A DNA stretch of 64,000 nucleotides. It comes from Brachypodium distachyon (taxonomy: Eukaryota; Streptophyta; Magnoliopsida; Poales; Poaceae). Shown here piece by piece: positions 25,885 through 36,224 of the stretch. Position 1 is the first letter of the stretch. Each line of letters begins with the position of its first letter. The notes beneath the pieces are model-generated. The model made no database searches. It saw nothing but the letters and a program-made list of their open reading frames with translations, and was not told the origin of the DNA. The DNA lies in assembly GCF_000005505.3 (NCBI RefSeq), contig NC_016131.3, positions 18,125,501 to 18,189,500 of the forward strand, read 5' to 3'. The translations under genes were made by a program, and so were the position numbers.

Positions 25885-26545
25885 GCTTGACACCTGGCTT
25901 TTTGCGGAGGAAAAAAAATCCCAGCAAGTGCATGTGGGTCCCACCCATGCACCTTCCTCCTTATCCTCCCCACGATGCCCTTTCTCCTTCACTTAATATC
26001 TTCCTCCAGCAGGCTTCTTCCTCACTTCTCTCGTCGCTGTTGTCAGTCTTCTCCCGCTGCAACCACCATGGCTCCCGATGGCGGTGCTGCAAGGCAAGGG
26101 CGGCAGTGCTGCGAGTGGTAGGCGGCGTTGCTGCGTGGCAAGGGCAGCGCTGCTGTGATGGGGAGACGGCAAGACGCCGGTGCTGCGTCGCAAGGGCGGC
26201 GCAGCTGCAATGGGCACACGACGTTGCTGCGAGGCAAGGGCGGCGCTGCTGCGATGGGGAGACATCGGTGCTGCGAGGCAAGCAAGGCGGCGCTTCTACG
26301 ATGGGGACACGACGCTGCTGTGAGGCAAGGGCCGCGGTGCTGCAAGCAGAGACGGCGATGCTGCGAGCGGTGGATGTCATGCTGCCGTCGGGGCTGCAAG
26401 CAGGAGGAGGCGTCGTGTTGCAGGGGAGGAGGAGATCCACACGGGGTGACGGTACGGCATGTGAGCGCTCATCTAACGGTCCTCGAGGCGGCCGATATCT
26501 GGATTCTGACGCCCGGCCGATGCCTAGCACGTCCCATATTATAAG
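25885..26545. repeat. degenerate tandem repeat, GC-rich, ~45-50 bp units
   Basis: From about 26075 to 26390 the theme GAGGCAAGGGCGGCGCTGCT, then GCGATGGGGAGAC, recurs about seven times with substitutions and indels. The long open frames on both strands here are by-products of this composition; none has a conserved domain. The flanks (25885-26040, 26440-26545) look like the rest of one repetitive unit. It resembles a moderately repetitive grass sequence of unknown class. Confidence 0.6.
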
Positions 26546-26888
26546 TGAATAGTTATGCATTCAGAAAAAGATTGCAACTGCACAAATACTAGAGATGCAA
26601 TTCTACGCCTAGGCAAAGGAAATTGTTGCTATTTTCTTTCATTTATACTTTTTTAGTTTTTTTACCATGAAAAATCCTCTTGTAGACTACAAGCACAACA
26701 TATAAATACACGACAACACAAGTAAGCAGAGAAATCAATGGGCTGGAGGGCCGGATGAGAAATTGCACCGATGGTTCAGACGTTCTTGATAGAAGAAAGT
26801 GGAGAAGTTGTATTGTTCAAATAAAATCGTGAATAAAAAACACAACAAGCAAATTTTACGGTTTTCTTACCGCATTCTCGACAGCAGC

Positions 26889-26937
26889 TTTTATATAGAA
26901 AGAAACTCAAAGGCCTTACGAAGGACAACTCCATGGT
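26889..26937. repeat. short block repeated at 29053-29125
   Basis: The text TTTATATAGAAAGAAACTCA through AACTCCATGGTA is present here and again at about 29053-29125, where it has a ~14-bp insertion. It directly precedes the hAT-like end, and the other copy directly precedes the second 1.1-kb tandem block. Confidence 0.6.
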
Positions 26938-27125
26938 AGTAGGGGTGAAACCGGATCGGATTCGTACGGATAATGGTCATACCGTATATGTTTCATTTTT
27001 TTTTCGGATGCGGAAGCGGTGCGGACACGGTACGGATGTGGAAACAAATACGGAGTATGGCGGAAAATAGCGGAAACGGACATGGTACGTAACGGAGCGG
27101 CACCGGACCGGATGCGGACAAACAT
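26938..27125. mobile_element. Ac-like hAT transposon end (remnant)
   Basis: The sequence begins TAGGGGTGAAACCGGATCGG. This is close to the start of maize Ac-type elements, which open with TAGGGATGAAAACGG. The next ~180 bp is dense in CGGA(T/A)A and CGGAAA words, as in the transposase-binding subterminal region of such elements. No matching right end was found nearby, so it is a broken or solitary terminus. Confidence 0.55.
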
Positions 27126-27561
27126 GAACGATTAATACAAGATAAATAAACACCTCGTCTTAACAGATAAGCTGACCACAACCACATCATAACAAATACC
27201 GAGTAGCAGTGGCTACAAGCCAACAAGCACATAAAGGTTTTGACATGCTACATCAACACACGCTGGCATTTTGCAAAGTTTTCACAAGCTACAGCAACAT
27301 CACCACTTCACCATCATCTCACAAAAACAAAATAGAACCTCCCTTCAGCAGCACCATCTCACCATCATCACGAAACTCCCTTCAGCATCTTATCCTCAAT
27401 CCTCATCATCAGATTCATCACTCTAAATTTGTTGCTCCTAACAATTTCCAGTAATTAACGTCTATAATCTTTGTACAAGTGAACATCAACAATCTGAACA
27501 CACAAATATACAAGTGAACCTACAGGAGCACTAGTATAAGTAGGAGAGTAGGAACCATACC

Positions 27562-27650
27562 TGCTCCTCAAGGTCCTTCATCGTTATGCTAGAAGCAGCC
27601 ATCTGTGCAACCTCCAGATCATTGAGTATAGACGCAACATTTCTTTTGGA
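27562..27650 (-). pseudogene. possible orphan exon fragment
   Basis: On the minus strand an open stretch (SKRNVASILNDLEVAQMAAS, then SITMKDLEEQ) ends at a consensus donor (GAGCAG/GTATGG) and starts after an AG. It looks like a genuine exon carried in the repeat zone, but the family is not recognised and no partner exon is seen. Confidence 0.3.
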
Positions 27651-27705
27651 ATCTGATTTTTTTTACAAGAGTTATATAAGTAAATAAATAAATCTTTGTA
27701 AACAA

Positions 27706-28735
27706 ATGGAAAATGTATTTAGCATTTAAACAAATGGAAAATGTATTTAGCATTTAATGAAATATTTGGTTTACACACAGTCACACTCTTTTTTCAGGCT
27801 AGACTGTTGAATCTAAATCCAACGACATACCCTTCCTTTCCTACTGAAGACAAATCGTAATATCCTTTCCTCATTCCTCTCGTTGCCGCCACCACGACCC
27901 TTTCCCATTGCATCTGAATCCCCCTCCAATAAATCCCGCACCTTTATAAAATTCACAACGCCAAACCATAAACACTAACACATACTCCAACCCTCGCCCT
28001 CGCCACCGCTGCCACGACCATTCCCACCGCATCCGAACCCCCCTCCCCAATCCCGTACCTATGTAAAATTCACCAAACCAAACCATACTCCAACACGCCA
28101 CCCCACCCCCACCCCTCGCCAAAACAAAACCCTAACACATACTCTAACACCCACCCACCCCGCCGCCACCGTCTCCGTTCTTCTCCCTATTGTTGAGTTC
28201 ATTCACGGATTCGCGTCCCGCTGTGATCCATTGTGCACCTCATCTCGCTATATCTGAAACACTGCTTACCTATATAAAATCCACCCGTGTACCCAACCAT
28301 AAAACCTAACCCATACTCCCACCCACAACTTGCCTCCTGCCGCCACATTGTTGAGCTCGTTGGCGAGATCCGCGCCCGCTATGTTTGAATGAGGATCCGT
28401 CACCGGTGAGTTTCTAGAATGGAAGAGGATGAGTTTTCGCAAATTACAGAAGAGGATGAGCTGTCGCAAATCACAACGCAAGTCCAATGTTCAGTGATTT
28501 TTATGCAACAGTAAAAATCTTCCTTAACCAAATCCTACCGATCTAGAGCCGCCTCCATTGAGTCGCCTCAAGGTCGCTAGAGTACTAACCCTAACCTTTC
28601 AAGTAGAGCTTGTCCACGTATCTTGGGAACGTTAGAGCCGTCGCCGATCCATAGCTGCACGAAACTCATCGAGGAGCTCTTGTCGCTCCCCTCCGCCTCG
28701 TCCCCATGATCGCCACCCTTCTTCTTCTTCTCCAC
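27706..28735. repeat. first copy of a tandem ~1.0-1.1 kb block
   Basis: Starting at GTAAACAAATGGAAAATG and running to about GCCACCCTTCTTCTT, this block recurs at 29133-30235 in the same orientation (copies ~1.4 kb apart). Each copy contains internal repeats of the theme TATAAAATTCACCA...CCATAAACCCTAACACA. No intact gene is seen inside. Confidence 0.75.
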
Positions 28736-28981
28736 TTTGTTCTTCAACACATTGATCACGACGGCGAAGAGGCGGATGCAGAGCGGGAGCTCGGGGGCGA
28801 AAACCTCAAACTTCCCTTTCTCTTCCTCGACCTTTGCGGATGACGTCCTCCATGCATGGCGGCCACCGAAACCCGCCCCGCCACGCTCCGGGCCACGTAG
28901 GCCTTCAATGAAAGGCTCAAATCGGCTCCCATGGCGCTCTCCCCAGCATTGAGACCCATGGCGCGCACACTTATCTCCCAA
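28577..28981 (-). pseudogene. unidentified coding fragment overlapping the first block copy
   Basis: An open frame of ~134 codons contains a conserved-looking middle (FEVFAPELPLCIRLFAVVIN), a lysine-rich linker and SFVQLWIGDGSNVPKIRG. The part below 28735 recurs in diverged form at 30100-30235, which suggests a gene fragment copied with the block. The family is not recognised and the downstream end runs into non-coding repeat. Confidence 0.3.
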
Positions 28982-29132
28982 GTCCCAACTACAACGGAAT
29001 CTTAACGATTTTCAACGGGAGGAAGAAACTATGGTGCATGCTAACTTCAACGGATCAGTTTTTATATAGAAAGAAACTCAAAGACCTTACAAAGGACTAG
29101 AAGAGAAGTCAAACTCCATGGTATATGGACAT

Positions 29133-30235
29133 GTAAACAAATGGAATATGTATTTACCATTTAATGGAATATTTGGTTAACACACACTCTCTTTTTTCAG
29201 GCCAGGCCGTTGAATCTAAATCCGAAGGCATAACCTTCCTTTCCTAATGAAGACAAACCCTAATATCATTTCCTCATTCCTCCCTTTGCTGCCACCACAA
29301 CCCTTTCCCACTGCATATGAATCCCCCTTGCCCCACAATCCCGCACCTCTATAAAATTCACAACGGCAAACCATAAACCCTAACACAGACTCCAACCCCC
29401 GCCCCCGCCGCCGCTGCCACGACCATTCCCACCGCCTCCGAATGCCCCCTCCCCCAATCCGGCACCTATGTAAAATTCACCACACCAAACCATATTCCAA
29501 CACGGCACCCCACCCCCCACCCCTCGCCGCCGCCGAGACCTTTCTCACCCCCCTCCTCCCCCCCCCCCCACCTTCCCGCACCTATATAAAATTCACCACA
29601 CCAAAACAAAACCCTAAAACATACTCTAACACCTCCCCGCCCACCACCATCTTTGCTCTTCTCCCTTTTGTTGAGTTTCTCGATGGATTCGGGTCCCACT
29701 ATGATTCTTTCAGGTTGCATCGAGCCGCTCCATTGTGCACGCCTTCTCGCTATATCTGAAATACCGCTTACCTATCTAAAATCCACCAGTGTACCCAACC
29801 ATAAAACCTAACCCATACTCCCACCCACATCTTGCCTCCTGCCGCCACGTTTCCCCCATGAGTTGAGCATGTCGGCGAGATCCGCCGCCCGTTGGGTTTG
29901 AATGAGAATCCGTCACCGCAGAGTTGCCAGAAACGAAGAGAATGAGTTCTCGCAAATCACAGAAGAGGGTGAGCTCTCGCAAATCACACCACAAGTCCAA
30001 AGTTTAGTGATTTTTGTGCAATAGTACAAAATTTCCTTAACCAGACCCAACCGATCTAGAGCCGCCGCCATCGAGTCGCCTCGAGGTCACCAGAGCCCAG
30101 CCCTAACCTTTCACGTAGAGCATGTTCACATATCTCGGGAACCTTAGAGCCTCTGCCAATCCATAACTGCGCGGAGCTCATCCAGGAACTCTTGTCACTC
30201 CCCTCCGCCTCGTCCCCATGATCGCCGCCCTTCTT
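29133..30235. repeat. second copy of the tandem ~1.0-1.1 kb block
   Basis: Begins GTAAACAAATGGAATATG and matches 27706-28735 throughout, with scattered substitutions and a longer C-rich insert near 29520-29575. It ends abruptly at about 30236, where block A (30240-30450) starts. Confidence 0.75.
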
Positions 30236-30239
30236 CTTT

Positions 30240-30540
30240 TCCCCCCAAATGAATGGGAGAAGAGGAGGAAGAGAGGGTTGTGTGTTGGGTCACATGTGTG
30301 TGTGACCATGGTATTCGATAAATCACCGAGGTTGTGGGAGGGACTCTCCCACGCAACGCACGATAACTTTGCTTCGAGGGCATGTAGGGCGTCGGAGGGT
30401 GTGCGCCGCGAGGGTTGGGTTGGGTTGGCTCCCGCTCAGTAGAATCATGAACGGGAACGTTTGTTTTGTCTCTTTCGTGACAGTTCGGTTTCAATTCTTG
30501 TACTCCTTCAAATGCGATGTTTTGGAGATTATAGACATTG
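30240..30540. repeat. dispersed block A, copy 1
   Basis: The run from AATGAATGGGAGAAGAGGAG through GGTCACATGTGTGTG and CTCTCCCACGCAACGC recurs at 32868-33075 and 35130-35390. Copies 1 and 3 also share the next ~100 bp (TTTGTTTTGTCTCTTTC ... GCGATGTT). The open frames inside (SPRLWEGLSHATHDNFASRA) are repeated because the DNA is; no protein family is evident. Confidence 0.75.
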
Positions 30541-30658
30541 CTTAAAAATGTTAGAAATGGTAGCCCGATGTTTTGCTTCTGCTGATGATTCTAGGACTAA
30601 CAGTTTGGTTGCCACACTTGGGGTCTTTCTTCATATATTAGGGATATGTTTACCTAAC

Positions 30659-31410
30659 CCGGCGTCAAGAACAGGTGCTCATGGTGCGCTTCTTCTGGTT
30701 CACCGATACTCCCCCTTCCCGCCCCCGTGCAGGTGGCCCGTGAGCCGTGATAAACTATTCATGGATTTAAAACAAGCTGTCATGTTTCTCCAAGAAGTTC
30801 TCTCAAAACCTTGAATTTCAATATGTCATCATTTCCAAGTTTATGCCTTTTGTTTGCAATTATAACATGCTTTATCTCCGAGTACGTGTAATCTTGTTTT
30901 TTCAGTTATATAGTTTGTTTACCACACATCGGGTCTTTCTTCGTATATAAGCAATGTGTTATACATATTTGACACAAATTTTATACACACTTTAAGAAAT
31001 GTGTTATACACATTCATATAATAAGTAATGTGTTGTCTGTGTGTATTCGCCGAGATAGAATCTTACATTTTTGAAAAGGAAAAAATATCTGAATTTACTT
31101 TTTGCGCATAATAACTTGAGCAGATGACAAATCTACTATTAACCGTTTATATTGGATACATCTAGGCGTTGTTGTTCATATGTCTGTAAGTATAAAGTCT
31201 GAGTACAATGTTAGTATTTAAGTGGACATATTTAAATATATGAAGTACTATCAATTTTGTCAACATTTTGCTTACCACACATACACATGGAGTCTTTCAT
31301 CATATATTAGGTAATGTTTTATACATATTTGACACAAATATTAACATTAGTTTCTCTACAAATGAGATGTGTTGGCTGTGTGTATTCTCTAAGATAGAAT
31401 CTTACATTTC
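30659..31410. repeat. dispersed block B, copy 1 (AT-rich)
   Basis: It starts at CCCGGCGTCAAGAAC and runs through TAAACTATTCATGGATTT and CTTTATCTCCGAGTACGTG. It recurs at 34150-34725. Its right part (31165-31360) recurs again at 33728-33905. It is non-coding. Confidence 0.75.
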
Positions 31411-31429
31411 TTAAAAGGAAAAAAGATCT

Positions 31430-32810
31430 GAATTTACTTTTGGCCCGTAAACTCGGACACTAGGACGCGGGAGCCGCAGACCAAGTGTGGGTTGCCCTTT
31501 GCAAGCACCAGCCGGACGCTCTTCGGGTACACGAAGGCGATGAACCCGAACATTTGTCTCGCCTGCTGAGGGATCCGCGCCTCCTGCACCGGCCCGAACC
31601 CGCTGCCATCCATCCATCGCCATTGGTTAGAACAACAAATAGCTCGAGTTAACAGTAAAGGCCGGTGGTCGGATTATATATATATACCTGAAGTAGGCAG
31701 AGACTTCGTCCTCGGTGAAGGTGGAGGCTGCGGGGAATGTAATGTAGATTTGTCGCGCGGCTTGGCTGATAATGTCATTGTGAGGTCAGATGCATGGTGA
31801 CCGGAAGCGCTGGGCAGACGGCCTGCAGTGCTGCTGCATCTGCATGTCGTCGCCGCCAGCGGAGGGAGAAGCATGGTTGGTGCCGCCACATCACTGGACC
31901 TGGAGCAGCAAAAACAAGTGAGTTAATGGAAGTGATGAAGAGCCGGCCAACAAACAAAATAGAGAGCTGATTTTCTAAACCTGATCGAGCACATACCATC
32001 CATTACACAAGTCTCAAACACATGTAATTCACCCATTTGTGGATCACCCCACCTTATCTCTCCCTTCCCAAAGCCATGTTGTGCTTGCCATCTGCACCGC
32101 CCCTCTCTGGACACACGTTTTTTGCATGAATCTCAAGGCGGGAACAAGGTTGTAGTCAAACATTTCCCCGAAAAAAATATGCATTAAGTATCAGCCTCCT
32201 AGGGCATATATGTTACTATTAGTGGTCATAATTAAGGAGTAGGAGGTGTGGTCACCTTTGGGAGGAGGACTCGCCCGGCTATCGATGCTTCTGCTGGCGC
32301 ACAAGGAAGTCGAAGCGGCCCAAAGAAGGCGGCGGCGGAGGCGAGAAGGCGACCGCCATCCGCACCCGTGCAGCGGTTATGGCGCCGTCTCCGTTCTCGC
32401 AAGACCCGCGTGCGAAGTACATGCATGGTCTAATCAACCTCCCATCCCCCCCCCCCCCCCCGACGTCTCTTTAGGGAGAAGCTTCCCCGATGCCCATGCC
32501 CGCCGCCGCTTGTTGGAGACAAGGACGCTCTGACGTCGTCGTATCCTCCGGCACCTGTGGCCACCGCCCATGTCAACGATGGGTACAAGGTGGATGGGTA
32601 GAGGGCGAGCTTGTTGTTGGTGTTGGGGGAGGCGAGGTGAGTGACGAGTGAGAGGAGGTGGTTGTCAGTGCTGCAGGCGAGCCTGATCATGTCCGCCTGA
32701 GGCCCGTCCTGATTGAGCAGGGCGCCCATGGCCTTGGAGTCCATGTACGGGTCCACCGGCAGGGACTAGACCCGCCCGAAAACCACCTTCGTCGCCTCAT
32801 AGGCGTCCAT
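31430..32810 (-). pseudogene. CCCH zinc finger-RRM protein gene, broken
   Basis: Three recognisable pieces lie in gene order on the minus strand. At 32810 is the family N terminus MDAYEATKVVF, followed after an in-frame TAG (codon 15, 32768-32766) by KAMGALLNQDGPQADMIRLA. At about 32415-32370 is the start of a CCCH finger, CMYFARGSCENGD, which then loses frame. At 31800-31688 and 31602-31430 lies an RRM split by an 85-bp intron with intact GT and AG: QIYITFPAASTFTEDEVSAY, then FGPVQEARIP and MFGFIAFVYPKSVRLVLAKG. Plant proteins of this family bind RNA. The early stop, the damaged finger and poor sequence between pieces make it a pseudogene. The retained intron argues against retroposition and for DNA-level copying or decay in place. 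Confidence 0.8.
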
Positions 32811-32867
32811 GGACATTTTTCTCTCGAGACGAAAGTAAAAGAAAAGGCTTGAATTTTCCCCTCAAAT

Positions 32868-33075
32868 GAATGGAAGAAGAGGAGGAAGAGAGGGTTCTGT
32901 GTTGGGTCACATGTGTGTGTGTCCATGGTATTTGATAAATCACCGAGGTTGTGGAGGGACTCTCCCACGCAACGCGCGATAACTTTGCCTCACTGGCATG
33001 TGGGGCGTCGGAGGGTGTGCGCCGCGAGGGTTGGCTTGGCTTGGCTCCCGCTCGGTGGAAAAGTAAACGGGAACA
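32868..33075. repeat. dispersed block A, copy 2
   Basis: Matches 30240-30450 (AATGAATGGAAGAAGAGGAG ... GGCTTGGCTCCCGCTCGGTG). It lies immediately upstream of the broken CCCH-RRM gene's start codon, about 60 bp away. Confidence 0.75.
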
Positions 33076-33189
33076 TAAATCAACACATTTCTACCTGGAA
33101 CATCACCATCCGAGAGGGGGCACACGCGGGAGGGGCGCTGGCATGACAGAAATTTTGTGTCTCTTTGTAACCTACTTCCTGGGGAAGGT

Positions 33190-33610
33190 TAAGGCAGATC
33201 ATGAGCATCTTTGCCTTTGGACCGAACGAGGGTGGATGAGATGCTCGTGTTGTCGCTGCCATTTAACATTGTTGGAGTCTCCTCAAGGAGGTGCACCATT
33301 TGAGGACCAGTCACAAGGTTCAAATCCACCGCCATTATCTTGCCACGCCACGTCGTGAAGTAGCAGCGCCCTCTGAAGGATGTTGGTGAGTCAGTGAAAC
33401 TGGTCGCCATCATGCAGGGACACAGACACCCAGTGCTGTCTCGGGCAGAGCACAAAGGTGGGCGGGGAGTTCGAGTCATCAATGACAGCGCTGATGATGT
33501 CGGATTAGTCATCATAGAGCTTGCACATTTCACTATTGTTGAGGAATGTCATGTACGCCAAAATAAAGCTTGGTGGTGGAGCCCACGGCTGGAATATTAC
33601 CGATGACATT
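33190..33610 (-). pseudogene. F-box/DUF295-like fragment, broken
   Basis: On the minus strand one frame reads FVLCPRQHWVSVSLHDGDQF and a shifted frame continues TSFRGRCYFTTWRGKIMAVD, followed by LNLVTGPQMVHLL. A GRxY...T..G.I..VDL strand pair is typical of the beta-propeller region in the very large grass F-box/DUF295 family. A frameshift and stops break it, and no F-box is seen. The assignment rests on motif resemblance only. Confidence 0.5.
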
Positions 33611-33727
33611 GTCGCGATAGTTGAACGAATTAGCAAAGGTCTGAGCCAGCTTTGGTGGTGTCCTCATCTACACAGGTTACAAAGCTTTTGAGGTGTACTC
33701 TCGCAGAGCATTGGCTCATCCAGGCGT

Positions 33728-33905
33728 TGTTGTTCATATGTTTGTAAGCACCAAATCTGAGTACAATGTGAGTACTTAAGTGGACATGTATAATATATCA
33801 GGTACTATCAATTTTGTCTAACACTTTGCTTACCACACATGGGGTCTTTCTTCATATATTAGGTAATGTTTTATACATATTTGACACAAATATGTGTTAT
33901 ACATA
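33728..33905. repeat. partial copy of block B right part
   Basis: GTTGTTCATATGTTTGTAAG through TTAGGTAATGTTTTATACAT matches 31165-31360 with substitutions. Confidence 0.7.
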
Positions 33906-34149
33906 TTTGCAAATCCGTTGGGATTGGGATCCGGCACCGCGGAGGAATGGAGGGACCGGGCCAACCGGCCGACAGAGTTGACCGAGGAAATTGCCAGCCG
34001 GGCTCTCTCCATGGACGTGGCCACCTCGTGACACTGCACGGGTGTATGCACTCACTGGATTTTGCCAAGGAGCCGCAGCGCCAGGCGCCTGATCGGGTGG
34101 TGTAGCACGGCAGGCCCGGTGTGTACGTGGATTGTCTTCTGCTACCTCG

Positions 34150-34725
34150 CCCGGCGTCAAGAACGGGTGCTCGTGGTGCGCTTCTTCTGGTTCGCCGATA
34201 CCCTCCCCCCCCTCCCGTGAGCTGTGATAAACTATTCATGGATTTAAAACAAACTGTCGTGTTTCTCCAAGAAGGTCTCTCAAAACCTTGAATTTCAATA
34301 TGTCATCATTTCCAAGTTTATGCCTTTTGTTTGCAATTATAACATGCTTTATCTCCGAGTACGTGTAATCTTGTTTTTTTAGTTATGTAGTTTGTTTGCC
34401 ACATCGGGTATTTCTTCATATATAACTAATGTGTTATACATATTTGACCCAAATTTAATACACACTTAAAGAAATGTGTTATACACATTCATATAATAAG
34501 TAATGTGTTGGCTGTGTGTATTCGCCGAGACAGAATCTTACATTTTTTTAAAGGAAAAAAATATCTGAATTTACTTTTAGCCCATAATAACTTGAGCAGA
34601 TGACAAATCTACTATTAACTGTTTATATTGGATACATCTAGGCGTTGTTGTTCATATGTCTGTAAACATAAAGTATGAGTACAATGTTAGTATTTACGTG
34701 GACATATTTAAATATATGAAGTACT
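34150..34725. repeat. dispersed block B, copy 2
   Basis: Matches 30659-31245 (CCCGGCGTCAAGAACGGGTG ... ACATATTTAAATATATGAAG). It stops at 34725, where unrelated GC-rich sequence begins. Confidence 0.75.
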
Positions 34726-35130
34726 GGTGGTCTCACCTGGCATAGAAGGGCAGACTCGGCCCAGCCGCCTCCAAGACGCCTCCCGGCAGGCTGCCGCCAC
34801 GGCCAGGGCTCACCACCATGGATGCGGCCAGGCCAGGACAGATCACCACCCTGCCACGGCCAGGCAGATTACCGCCTCTGCCAAGGCGCGGCCAGGCCAG
34901 CCGCCACTGCCAGGGAAGTAGCGACGGCCGCTGCTGCATGGACTCCGTCCAAGGACTCGCCCACGCCGTTGCCTGGAACTCACACCGCTAAAGAGGCCCC
35001 GCCGCTACCGCACAAGCTTTTCCCGGCAGCGCGAGCCGGCGACGGCGAGGGAGGAGGAAGGTGGCGAGGCGGTTTCCTAGTTTTTCGGATCTCGATCGCA
35101 ACGGGATCGGGAGCAGCTCTACGTGTGGTC
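34726..35130. other. GC-rich stretch, no gene assigned
   Basis: Repetitive words on the theme GGCCAGGCAG/CCGCCACTGCC. The overlapping open frames on both strands have no family resemblance and look like a product of composition. Confidence 0.4.
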
Positions 35131-35390
35131 TGTCGGGTTGTGTGTTGGGTCACATGTGTGTGTGGCCATGGTATTCGATAAATAGGCCGAGGTTGCAGGA
35201 GGGACTCTCCCACGCAACGCACGATAACTTTGCCTCACTGGCATGTGGGGCGTTGGAGGGTGTGCGCAGCGAGGGTTGGGTTGGCTCTTGCTCAGTAGAA
35301 AAGTAAACGAGAAAGTTTGTTTTGTCTCTTTCCCCACAATTCGGTTTCTATTCTTCTACTCCTTCAATGCGATGTTCTGGCGATTTTGAA
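35130..35390. repeat. dispersed block A, copy 3
   Basis: GGTCACATGTGTGTGTGGCC through GCGATGTTCTGGCGATTTTG matches 30280-30540 and, in part, 32905-33075. Confidence 0.75.
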
Positions 35391-35804
35391 TGGACATCCA
35401 TCATTGCTCGACTCTTTAAAATTAGCTCATCTAACTCCTGGTCCTACCCCTCCCCCCTCTCCCTCGACGACCCATGAGGGGATCTCCGCAGCTAATGTAC
35501 ATCAGAGGCTACTGTTAAGTGTTGATATGGATATACACTAGTCAAATGTTCATGCGTTGCAACGGAAAAATAAAGCAAATAAGTTTTGTGTTTATTTCTC
35601 ACTCTTGTGTGCACATATCTCACAAAGAAAACTACCAGACGCATTGCACCAGATTGATGGAAAAATTAATTAAATTACTTTGAGTAATTAAACCATCGGT
35701 AAAACTGGTTTTAGAAGGAGACGCTCTAACCCCCGCCCCAAGCCACCAAGGCCAAAATCAATTGCTATTCTCCAATTAACCTACCTCCAGCTCCAGGGCT
35801 ACAG
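35391..35804. other. spacer left of the LTR element
   Basis: No gene seen. The last part (about 35720-35804) resumes at 37890 after the retrotransposon is removed, since the target duplication TACAG lies at 35800-35804. It therefore belongs to the promoter or leader region of the dephospho-CoA kinase gene. Confidence 0.5.
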
Positions 35805-36200
35805 TGTCAGCTACGGATCGATATCGGAAGGGAAATCGATCTGGAACTGGCAGAATTTGGGGATTTTTGCTATAGCTAGGGTTCTAAGCAGGATAAAGTG
35901 CGAAAATGTAAAGGCAAAAAAGTAAGGCAAATGAATTAGGGTTTTTCTTCTTAGCTTCATTCGTCGAGCTCGCAGGTTATATAATCCCAAGTTTCACAGT
36001 TTACTGAATTACAGTGATGAGAAAGACAGTTTACTGGCAAGGTAAGAAGATAAACAGTAGTCCGGTGTTCGCGACCGTCGGATCTCCATCGAAGGGCTCA
36101 AATAGACCGGTACCCATTTAAGTGTCTTCCCGAAATACATCTTCACCCCTGGTTCTCAATAACAGGTGTTCTTCAGAAGGATCGGAAGAGGGTCCTGACA
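35805..36200 (-). repeat. 3' LTR of the chromovirus
   Basis: 396 bp, TGTCAG...CTGACA, nearly identical to 37488-37889. Confidence 0.93.
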
Positions 36201-36224
36201 GTGCTTCCTCTTGAAGTTCATACT

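Noticed and set aside
25887..26552. 221-codon plus-strand and ~199-codon minus-strand open frames
   Set aside because: They overlap in a degenerate GC-rich repeat, have no domain and reflect composition.
28737..28952. plus-strand open frame in the repeat zone
   Set aside because: Antisense shadow of the better-looking minus-strand fragment at 28577-28981.
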